Below, piece by piece: positions 1 to 6,910 of a DNA stretch of 64,000 nucleotides. The notes beneath the pieces were generated by a model, which saw nothing but the letters and a program-made list of their open reading frames with translations, did no database searches and was not told where the DNA came from. Position numbers and translations under genes: made by a program. How positions within the stretch are numbered: the first letter of the stretch is position 1; each line of letters begins with the position of its first letter. Source of the stretch: Planctomycetota bacterium (GTDB lineage Bacteria; Planctomycetota; B15-G4; SIAN01); assembly GCA_016795285.1 (NCBI GenBank), contig JAEUIC010000011.1, forward strand, positions 124,001 to 188,000. The letters run 5' to 3'.

Positions 1-940
1 CGCCGCCCGTTCCCGCGGACCGCCGCGCGCCGCCGCAGAGCAGCCCCCGCGCCAGGTTGCGCAACTGCCGCGACCAGCGCAGCCGCGGCGCGACGCGGAT
101 CTTGCCGTCGCGATGGGCGACGAAGTAGCCGCTCGCATCGCGACCGACGCTGCCGGCCGGCCGCTCGGCGGTCGTGGAGGCGGGGCCCGGCTGCGCGGCG
201 CCGATCGTCCACTTCGCGCCGGCGTAGCGCCCCAGCGGCCAGCGCGCGCCGTCGAGCCAGTGCTGCGTGCCGCGCAGCGCGTGCCAGCAACGCTCGAGCG
301 ACCAGCCGTCGAAGTCGATCAACGGCTCGTCGCGGCGCACGGCGCGCGCGCGCGGCGTCGGGCGTGGCCCCTGCGCGCGCGGCTCCGCGCGACCGGCGGC
401 GAGCGCGTCGGCCACCGCCGCCATCAGCCGCGCGCCGATCGGCTCGACGCGCGCGGTCAGCTCGGCGAGCGGCAGGCCCGGCTCCACCGCGACGCGCTCC
501 TGCGCGAGGATCGGCCCGCTGTCCTCGCCTTCGTCGAGCGCGTGGACCGTCACGCCGATCTCGCGCTCGAAGGCGAGGTACTGCCAGAGCCACGGATAGG
601 GGCCGGGCCAGCGCGGCAGCAGCGACGGGTGGAGGTTGATCGCGCCGTGGCGCGCCAGCGCGATCACCGCGGCCGGCAGGAGCTGCGTCAACGAGGCGAT
701 CGCCAGCAGGTCGGGCGCCGCCGCGCGCACGAACGGCTCGAGCGCGCCGCGCGTCCCCTTGTCGAGCAGCAGGTAGGGCAATCCGCGGCCGCGCGCGAAC
801 TCGGCCAGCGCGCTGCCCTGGTCCGGTCGCGCGCCGCGCCCCCCCGACTCGACGATCGCGACGACCGCGTGGCGCTCCGCCAGCGCCGCGAGCGGCGCGA
901 GCGAGAAGCCGTGGCTGCGGCCCATGAAGAGGACGCGCAT
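1..940 (-). CDS. Formyltransferase of the GART/FMT fold, 3' end cut by window edge
   Basis: The leftward frame opens with ATG at 938-940 (MRVLFMGRSHGFSLAPL) and runs off the left edge with no stop, so the C-terminus is missing. Residues about 70-145 carry the family signature: LLAIASLTQLLP, then the catalytic Asn and His in AINLHPSLLPRWPG, then ALDEGEDSGPIL with the catalytic Asp. The family moves a formyl group from 10-formyl-tetrahydrofolate onto an amine. The start lies 18 bases after the stop of a DegT-type sugar aminotransferase, which argues for a sugar N-formyltransferase (ArnA N-domain or VioF-like) acting on a nucleotide amino sugar rather than methionyl-tRNA formyltransferase. The C-terminal part resembles an FMT C-domain, so a tRNA substrate is not fully excluded. 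Likely cytoplasmic and cotranscribed with the aminotransferase. Confidence 0.8.
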   Translation of the reverse strand, partial: MRVLFMGRSHGFSLAPLAALAERHAVVAIVESGGRGARPDQGSALAEFARGRGLPYLLLDKGTRGALEPFVRAAAPDLLAIASLTQLLPAAVIALARHGAINLHPSLLPRWPGPYPWLWQYLAFEREIGVTVHALDEGEDSGPILAQERVAVEPGLPLAELTARVEPIGARLMAAVADALAAGRAEPRAQGPRPTPRARAVRRDEPLIDFDGWSLERCWHALRGTQHWLDGARWPLGRYAGAKWTIGAAQPGPASTTAERPAGSVGRDASGYFVAHRDGKIRVAPRLRWSRQLRNLARGLLCGGARRSAGTGG

Positions 941-958
941 CGCGTCGCGCCGTCCCGC

Positions 959-2152
959 TCAGCCCGCGAGCGAGCGGCGCACCGCTTCGACCACGTCGGC
1001 GACGTCGGCATCGGTGAGCTTGGGCGTGAGCGGCAGGCTCACCGTCTCGCGGCCGAAGGCGAGCGCGTGCGGGCAGCTCTCCGGCTTCCAGCCGAGCTCG
1101 CGCTGGTAGTAGGGATGCTCGGCGAGGCTCAGGTAGTGGACGCCGACGCCGATGCCGTGCGCGGTCATGCGATCGAGGAACGCGTCGCGTTCCACGCCGC
1201 AGCGCTGCGGGTCGATGCGCACCTGGTAGAGGTGGTAGGCGTGCTTCTCGTGCGCGGCGGTCGGCGCCGGCAAGCCGATCGGCAGCCCGGCGAGCGCCGC
1301 GTCGTAGGCGCGCCAGATCTGCTGGCGGCGCCGCCAGCTCGCCTCGACGCGCGCCAGCTGATGGAGGCCGATCGACGCCTGCAGGTCGGTGAGGTTGTTC
1401 TTGAAGCCGCACTCGACCACGGAGTAGTGCTTGTAGCCCGAGTCGGAGAAGCGCTTCCAGGCGTCGCGGCTCATGCCGTGCAGCGCCAGGATGCGGATGC
1501 GGTCCAGGTCCTCCTGCCGGCGGGCGATCACCATGCCGCCTTCGCCGGTCACCACGTTCTTCGTCACGTAGAAGCTGAAGCAGCCGAAGTCGCCGAAGGT
1601 GCCGGCGTGCTGCCCGCGCCACTGCGTCTCGATCGCGTGGGCGCAGTCTTCGATCATCCAGAGGCCGTGGTCGCGCGCGATCGCCCCGAGCGCGTCCATG
1701 TCGCACGAGCGGCCGGCGAGGTGGACCGGCAGCAGCGCCTTGGTGCGCGGCGTGATCTTGCGGCGGACGTCGGCGGGATCGAGGTTGCCGGTCACCGGAT
1801 CGATGTCGGCGATCACCGGCGTGCCGCCCGCGTGCAGCACCGCGTTGGCCGTCGCGCAGAAGGTGAGCGCGGTGGTGATCACCTCGTCGCCCGGCTGCAG
1901 GTCGCGCGCCACCATGCAGAGGTGGAGCGCCGCGGTCGCCGAGCTGACCGCCGCCGCGGCCGGCACGCCCTTGTAGGCGGCGAAGTCGGACTGGAAGCGC
2001 GCCGTCTTCGGCCCGGTGCCGATCCAGCCGCTCTTCAGCGTGGCGACCACCTCGTCGATCTCGGCTTGCGTGATCTCGGGCGCGCCGAAGACGAGGAAGC
2101 GCTCGCGCGGACGGACCGGAGCGGGAACGGACGACGGCACGGCATCAGCCAC
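959..2152 (-). CDS. DegT/DnrJ/EryC1/StrS-family sugar aminotransferase
   Basis: PLP-dependent enzyme of the family that transaminates keto sugars bound to nucleotides (ArnB, VioA, RmlA-pathway enzymes). Seen in the sequence: the N-terminal GAPEITQAEIDEVVATLKSGWIGTGP start typical of the family, LWMIEDCAHA with the ring-binding Asp, and FSFYVTKNVVTGEGGM with the Schiff-base lysine (about residue 198). Length near 397 residues is normal. I place the start at GTG 2152 because GGGAGAGG lies 7 bases upstream of it; an in-frame GTG at 2173 has no clear ribosome site and would add 7 residues. The product is probably formylated by the downstream enzyme, giving an N-formyl amino sugar for surface glycan or lipopolysaccharide. 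Confidence 0.9.
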   Translation of the reverse strand: MADAVPSSVPAPVRPRERFLVFGAPEITQAEIDEVVATLKSGWIGTGPKTARFQSDFAAYKGVPAAAAVSSATAALHLCMVARDLQPGDEVITTALTFCATANAVLHAGGTPVIADIDPVTGNLDPADVRRKITPRTKALLPVHLAGRSCDMDALGAIARDHGLWMIEDCAHAIETQWRGQHAGTFGDFGCFSFYVTKNVVTGEGGMVIARRQEDLDRIRILALHGMSRDAWKRFSDSGYKHYSVVECGFKNNLTDLQASIGLHQLARVEASWRRRQQIWRAYDAALAGLPIGLPAPTAAHEKHAYHLYQVRIDPQRCGVERDAFLDRMTAHGIGVGVHYLSLAEHPYYQRELGWKPESCPHALAFGRETVSLPLTPKLTDADVADVVEAVRRSLAG

Positions 2153-2335
2153 GGGAACCCTCTCCCGAGTCACGGGAAGCGGTCAGCGAGACGAAGGGCG
2201 CGGAGTTTCGCACAACCGCGCCGCCAATTCACGAAGCGCGCCGCGTGCCGCGCGCACCGCGGCAGCGGCGCCGTCGACGCGATTGTGGCTGCGCGAGCCG
2301 GCGGGCAAGATCGCGCCCGTCATGAGCGAGCCGAC

Positions 2336-3184
2336 ATGAGCGAACCGATGCGCATCTACTGCGGGACCGACGAGTCGCAGGACGTCGCCACGCGCGTCCT
2401 CGAATGGAGCTTCCGCAAGCACGCGACCGGGCCGATCGAGTTCCACTCGATGAAGGGGCTCGCGATCCCGGCGCCGCGCGACCCGGCCAACCGCCCGCGC
2501 ACCGCGTTCAGCTTCTTCCGCTTCTGCATCCCGAAGCTCGCCGGCTACTCGGGACGCGCGCTCTACGTCGACGCCGACATGCAGGTCTTCGGCGACGTCG
2601 CGAAGCTCTGGCAGCTGCCGTTCGGGACGAAGCGCGTGCTCTGCACCGTGCAACCCGAGGCGCCGCCCCACTGGAAGGACCACGCCTTCTTCCGGCCGGG
2701 CCGGCAGTTCAGCGTGATGCTGCTCGACTGCGGTCGCCTCGACTGGGAGATCGGCGAGATCGTGCGCCGCCTCGACGAGGGGAAGCTCGACTACCACGGG
2801 CTGCTGCACGACTGCGGGCTCGTCGCGCGCGACGAGATCGGCGAGTCGCTGCCGGCGACCTGGAACCACCTCGACCACTTCGAGGCGGGCGAGACGCAGC
2901 TCGTCCACTACACGGTCGTCTCGACCCAGCCGTGGAAGAACGACAAGAACCACCTCGTGCCGCTCTGGATGCGCGGCTTCGCCGAGGCGGTGCGCGACGG
3001 CGCGCTCGAGCGCGATCTCGTCGAGCACGCGGTCGCCCGGGGGCACGTGAAGTCGCGTCTGCTGCGCGCGTTCGATCGCGCGAAGGGCGGCGAACTCGAG
3101 GACAGCGCGCTGGCCAAGGCGTACGTGAAGCTGCGCCAGCTGCTGCGCGGCGCGGGGCGCACCAAGTGGGCGGCGGGCAGCTGA
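2336..3184 (+). CDS. GT8-like family glycosyltransferase
   Basis: 282-residue protein starting MSEPMRIYCGTDESQD. Residues 71-85 hold ALYVDADMQVFGD, with the D-x-D (79-81) that binds metal and the nucleotide-sugar phosphate in GT-A glycosyltransferases. HYTVVSTQPW near residue 200 matches the conserved C-terminal His region of the GT8 group. No signal peptide or membrane segment, so it acts in the cytoplasm. A reading frame continues upstream to 113 but that part is antisense shadow of the two neighbouring genes. It is divergent from the amino-sugar pair across about 180 bases and probably adds sugars to the same glycan. Acceptor and donor are unknown. Confidence 0.75.
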   Translation: MSEPMRIYCGTDESQDVATRVLEWSFRKHATGPIEFHSMKGLAIPAPRDPANRPRTAFSFFRFCIPKLAGYSGRALYVDADMQVFGDVAKLWQLPFGTKRVLCTVQPEAPPHWKDHAFFRPGRQFSVMLLDCGRLDWEIGEIVRRLDEGKLDYHGLLHDCGLVARDEIGESLPATWNHLDHFEAGETQLVHYTVVSTQPWKNDKNHLVPLWMRGFAEAVRDGALERDLVEHAVARGHVKSRLLRAFDRAKGGELEDSALAKAYVKLRQLLRGAGRTKWAAGS

Positions 3185-3215
3185 GCGGGGCGACGTACCG
3201 GCCCCGCGCCGGCGC

Positions 3216-4004
3216 TCAGGAGCCGGTGCTCTCGTACTTGCGCACGCCGAGGCGCCAGCAGAGCGCGGCCAGCACGCCGAAGGCGAGCGTGACCAGCGGC
3301 GAGAGCGCCGCCATCCCCTTCAGCGAGCCGCGGCCGAGCAGCGCCGTGCTCGGGTAGTAGGCGACGAAGCCGAACGGGATCACCCAGCGCAGCAGCGTCC
3401 GGATCGGCCACGGGAAGATCTCCTGCGGCCAGCGCCCGAACGGGATCACGTTGAAGACCGGCGGCGCGACGCCGACGCGATCCTCGAAGTGGAACGAGAC
3501 CGAGGCGAGGATCGTGAAGACGAAGACGTAGAGCAGCGCGCCGCACGCCACCGTCACCGCGACGAAGAGCCACTCGAGCGCGCCGAAACCGATGCCGAGC
3601 CGGTGCATCGCCGTCGCCACGACCCCGGCGCCGATCACCGTCTCCGCCAGCACCGGGATGCGGAACTGGTCGCAGAGGATCTGCGCGAAGGTCGAGATCG
3701 GCCGCAGCAGCACGCGGTCGAAGCGCCCCTCGATGATGTAGCGATCGCCGAACTCGAAGAGGTTCCACGAGACGGTCGCGAACAGCCCGTAGCTCATGCT
3801 CGAGAGGCCGGCGATCAGCAGCACCTCGTCGCGCTTCCAGCCGGCGAGCGAATCGACCGGCACGAAGAAGAGCAGCACGAAGAAGAGGCTCGAGAGGCCG
3901 CCGAGCGCGGTCGCGAACAGGTCGGCGAGGAAGTCGCCGCGGTAGGCGAGGCGCACCTTCAGCATCTGGGCGAAGAGGGCGGCGTAGATCTTGAGCGCGC
4001 GCAT
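3216..4004 (-). CDS. ABC-2 type transporter permease, subunit 2
   Basis: 262 residues with about six hydrophobic segments (for example GGLSSLFFVLLFFVPVDSL and WLFVAVTVACGALLYVFVFTILASV). Size and the order ATPase-permease-permease match the COG4586/COG4587/COG3694 exporter group, of which this is the COG3694-like permease. It follows the first permease by 4 bases (stop at 4009, start ATG 4004), so translation is probably coupled. The substrate is unknown; the glycan genes nearby make a surface polymer or lipid conceivable but nothing in the protein shows this. Confidence 0.82.
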   Translation of the reverse strand: MRALKIYAALFAQMLKVRLAYRGDFLADLFATALGGLSSLFFVLLFFVPVDSLAGWKRDEVLLIAGLSSMSYGLFATVSWNLFEFGDRYIIEGRFDRVLLRPISTFAQILCDQFRIPVLAETVIGAGVVATAMHRLGIGFGALEWLFVAVTVACGALLYVFVFTILASVSFHFEDRVGVAPPVFNVIPFGRWPQEIFPWPIRTLLRWVIPFGFVAYYPSTALLGRGSLKGMAALSPLVTLAFGVLAALCWRLGVRKYESTGS

Positions 4005-4008
4005 CGCC

Positions 4009-4860
4009 TCACCCTCCCTGCACCGAGAGGCGGCGAGCGGCGAGTCCCCAGCAGAAGGCGCCGAGCGCCGCGAGCGCCGCCACCCACGCCGCCTGCACCA
4101 GGAGCACGCGGCCGATCAGCGTCGCGTCGCCGCCGAGCCACTCGGCGCCGGCGCGCGCATGGCCGAGCCAGAGCGAGCTCGGCAGGTAGCTGATCGCCTG
4201 GAACGGCAGCCACGCGGAGAGCGACTGGAGCCACCCCGGGAACATCGCCACCGGGATCAGCAGGCCGGAGAGGAGCTCGATCAGGTAGTGCTTCGCGCGC
4301 ATCACGCCGTCGATGTTCTTCAGCGGGAAGGCGCAGAGCCCCACCAGGAAGTTGAGCTGCGTCAGGATCGCGAGCGCGAGCACGTTCGAGAGCAGGAAGG
4401 CCGCGGCGTGCAGCGCCGAGGCGGGCGGCGCGACCGGGAAGAGCAGGAAGATGACCACGCTGATCGGCAGCGTGAAGAAGAGGAAGCGGAACAGCCCTTC
4501 GCCGAGCGTCGACGCGACGATGGTGCCCTGCAGCGAGACGGGGCGCGACAACGCGACCGCGATCGAGCCGTTCTGCACCTGCTCGGCGAGCTCGCGGTCG
4601 ACGTTGTTGAAGTAGAAGCTGCGCGCGATCCAGCCGATCGCCACGTAGGTCGCCATCTGGGCGCCCGAGAAGCCGGCGATGGCGTCGTCGGGCGCACGGC
4701 GCGAGAAGACCGCCTTCCAGAGGAAGTAGTAGGTCGTCACGTAGACGAGGTAGGAGATGATCCCCGTCACGTAGCGCGTCCGGTAGGCCAGCATCTTGTG
4801 GAACTGGCCGACGAAGAACCCCGCGTAGGCCGGCAGGTGGAGCGCGCGCACCGGGTTCAT
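4009..4860 (-). CDS. ABC-2 type transporter permease, subunit 1
   Basis: 283 residues starting MNPVRALHLPAYAGFFVGQFHKMLAYRTRY, with about six membrane segments including ALHAAAFLLSNVLALAIL and LIELLSGLLIPVAMFPGWL. It resembles the COG4587-type inner-membrane permease. The start ATG (4858-4860) overlaps the TGA of the ATPase gene (4857-4859) by the ATGA arrangement, showing a translationally coupled operon. It forms a heterodimeric channel with the next gene. A longer frame reaching 5562 is only shadow of the ATPase gene. Confidence 0.83.
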   Translation of the reverse strand: MNPVRALHLPAYAGFFVGQFHKMLAYRTRYVTGIISYLVYVTTYYFLWKAVFSRRAPDDAIAGFSGAQMATYVAIGWIARSFYFNNVDRELAEQVQNGSIAVALSRPVSLQGTIVASTLGEGLFRFLFFTLPISVVIFLLFPVAPPASALHAAAFLLSNVLALAILTQLNFLVGLCAFPLKNIDGVMRAKHYLIELLSGLLIPVAMFPGWLQSLSAWLPFQAISYLPSSLWLGHARAGAEWLGGDATLIGRVLLVQAAWVAALAALGAFCWGLAARRLSVQGG

Positions 4861-5891
4861 CGCGCGACGCCCTGCTTCTGCGCGGCGACCATCGCGCTCT
4901 TGCCCGCCTTCTCGTAGATGCGGCGGATCACCTCCTCGATCGAGGGCTCGGGCAGCGCGATGTCGGCGACCTGCAGCGCGCCGACCAGGCGCGACAGCAG
5001 CTCGGCCGCGGGGATCGCGCGCTTCGAGAAGCGGGCGCGCAGGTGGAGCGGGTTCTCCTGCTCGAAGCGCACCTGCGGCAGGAGGCGCTGCAGCTCGGGG
5101 AGCGCGGCGGGCTCGAGCAGCTCGATCTCGGCCGTCGCCTCTTCGCCCGCCTCGTCGCGCAGCGCCTCGAGGCGGCCGTCCCAGACGATCTTGCCGCCGT
5201 CGATCACCATCACCCGTTCGGCGAGCGCCTCGATGTCGCGCAGGTCGTGCGTGGTGAGCAGGATCGTGGTGCCGAACTCGTCGTTCACCCGCTTCAGCAG
5301 CGCGCGGATCGCGTCCTTGGCGACCAGGTCGAGGCCGATGGTCGGCTCGTCGAGGAAGAGCAGCTCCGGTCCGTGCAGCAGGCTCGCCGCGAGGTCGGCG
5401 CGCATCCGCTGGCCGAGCGAGAGCTTCCGCACCGGGATGTGGAGGAACTCGTCGAGCGCCAGCAGCTCGCGCAGCTTGGCGAGCCGCGCCTCCCCCGCGC
5501 GCTTCTCCACTTCGTAGATCTGCAGCAGCAGCTTGAACGACTCGACGACGGCGAGGTCCCACCAGAGCTGCGTGCGCTGGCCGAAGACGACGCCGATCCG
5601 CCGCACGTACTGCTTGCGCTGCTTGTGCGGCGAGAGGCCGAGCGACTCGATGCGGCCGCCGCTCGGCGTCAGGATGCCGGTCAGCATCTTGATGGTGGTC
5701 GACTTGCCGGCGCCGTTGGGGCCGATGTAGCCGATCCGCTCGCCGCGCTCGATCGAGAAGCTGACGCCGTCGACCGCGCGCAACACCTCGTAGTCGCGCT
5801 GGAAGAGGTCCTTGAAGGCGCCCGCGAGCCCTTCGCGGCGGCGGAAGCGGCGGAACTCCTTCTCGAGGTTCTCGACGATGACGGCGGGCAT
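4857..5891 (-). CDS. ABC transporter ATP-binding protein of the two-permease exporter
   Basis: 344-residue ATPase that powers the exporter encoded by the next two genes. Walker A is GPNGAGKST, the signature is KLSLGQRMR, Walker B is LLFLDEPTIGLD, and the switch His is in LLTTHDLRD. The sequence begins MPAVIVENLEKEFRRF, which is where family members start; an upstream in-frame ATG at 5951 would add 20 residues rich in Arg and Pro that have no counterpart in the family. The tail after residue 240 (LEALRDEAGEEATAEIELLEP onwards) is the C-terminal extension usual in COG4586. Peripheral to the inner membrane, cytoplasmic side. Confidence 0.88.
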   Translation of the reverse strand: MPAVIVENLEKEFRRFRRREGLAGAFKDLFQRDYEVLRAVDGVSFSIERGERIGYIGPNGAGKSTTIKMLTGILTPSGGRIESLGLSPHKQRKQYVRRIGVVFGQRTQLWWDLAVVESFKLLLQIYEVEKRAGEARLAKLRELLALDEFLHIPVRKLSLGQRMRADLAASLLHGPELLFLDEPTIGLDLVAKDAIRALLKRVNDEFGTTILLTTHDLRDIEALAERVMVIDGGKIVWDGRLEALRDEAGEEATAEIELLEPAALPELQRLLPQVRFEQENPLHLRARFSKRAIPAAELLSRLVGALQVADIALPEPSIEEVIRRIYEKAGKSAMVAAQKQGVAR

Positions 5892-6055
5892 GCGGCTCTT
5901 CGCGACGGCGGAAGGGGGCGGTGGCACGGGACGGCGGACGAGGCGGCGCAATCTAACCGCCGCCGCGCGCGACTCGCCGAGCGTCGCCGGGCGTGCGCGA
6001 CTTGCGCCGCACGGGGCTCGCCGCGAGACTCCCGCCCCTTCCGCGGGAGAGATCG

Positions 6056-6832
6056 ATGGACCTGATGCAGCTCTTCACCCCCGAGAACCTGGTCGCCCTC
6101 CTGACGCTGACCTGCCTCGAGGTGGTGCTCGGCATCGACAACGTGGTCTTCATCGCGATCCTCTGCGGCAAGCTCCCGCCCGAGCGGCGCGAGCAGGCTC
6201 GCAAGCTCGGCCTCACGCTGGCGATGGTGATGCGCATCGCGCTGCTGCTGGCGATCGGCTGGCTGGTGAAGCTCACCAACCCGCTCTTCACGGTCGGGCT
6301 GCCTGCGGTGCTCGGCGGCTGGGAGCACGGCTTCTCGGGGCGCGACCTCATCCTGCTGGTGGGCGGCCTCTTCCTGGTCGGCAAGGCGACGCTCGAGATC
6401 CACCACAAGCTCGAAGGCGTCGAGGGGCACGGCCCGAGCGGCGCCCCGAAAGCGACCTTCGGCGCCGTCATCGCGCAGATCCTCGCGCTCGACCTGGTCT
6501 TCTCGCTCGACTCGGTCATCACCGCAGTCGGCATGGCCAACTCGCGCGAGGTGATGATCGCCGCGGTCATCATCGCGGTCGGCGTGATGCTGATCTTCTC
6601 GGGCAAGATCTCGACCTACATCGAGCACCGCCCGACGCTGAAGATCCTCGCGCTCTCGTTCCTGCTGCTGATCGGCGTGACGCTGGTGGTCGACGGCTCG
6701 GGCGGCCACGTGCCGAAGGGCTACGTCTACTTCGCGATGGCCTTCTCGCTCGGCGTCGAGATGGTGAACCTCAAGGTGCGGGCGAAGAGCGAGCCGGTGC
6801 ACCTCAAGGACTCGAAGCTCCCGCCGACCTGA
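6056..6832 (+). CDS. TerC-family integral membrane protein
   Basis: 258 residues and about seven membrane spans. The two conserved Asp-bearing segments of the TerC family are present: LEVVLGIDNVVFIAIL near residue 20 and ALDLVFSLDSVITAVGM near residue 145. Family members export manganese or are linked to tellurite resistance, usually supporting metal loading of secreted proteins. The start is ATG 6056, with GGGAGAG just upstream; a longer frame from 5993 adds an implausible Arg-rich leader. The gene stands alone, divergent from the ABC exporter. I infer metal-ion export but see no direct evidence of the substrate. Confidence 0.88.
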   Translation: MDLMQLFTPENLVALLTLTCLEVVLGIDNVVFIAILCGKLPPERREQARKLGLTLAMVMRIALLLAIGWLVKLTNPLFTVGLPAVLGGWEHGFSGRDLILLVGGLFLVGKATLEIHHKLEGVEGHGPSGAPKATFGAVIAQILALDLVFSLDSVITAVGMANSREVMIAAVIIAVGVMLIFSGKISTYIEHRPTLKILALSFLLLIGVTLVVDGSGGHVPKGYVYFAMAFSLGVEMVNLKVRAKSEPVHLKDSKLPPT

Positions 6833-6898
6833 ACGCGCCGCCGCGCCCGCTTCGCTACGCTGCCGCTCCGCCGCGCCTCGCTTCGGAGCGCGCGTTCA
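6831..6898. other. 9-bp perfect inverted repeat between terC and the HEAT-repeat gene
   Basis: TGAACGCGC at 6831-6839 is mirrored by GCGCGTTCA at 6890-6898. The 50-base interior is almost all C and G. The right arm ends just before the GGAG ribosome site (6901-6904) of the next gene. It may be a terminator-like stem for terC or a leader structure controlling the next gene; there is no T-run, so neither is proven, and chance is possible in such GC-rich DNA. Confidence 0.3.
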
Positions 6899-6910
6899 AC
6901 GGAGCCTGCG

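Noticed and set aside
113-2335. Long rightward frame before the glycosyltransferase
   Set aside because: Its protein is Arg/Ala/Asp-rich without motifs and lies antisense to the well-supported formyltransferase and aminotransferase genes. Only the part from 2336 is coding.
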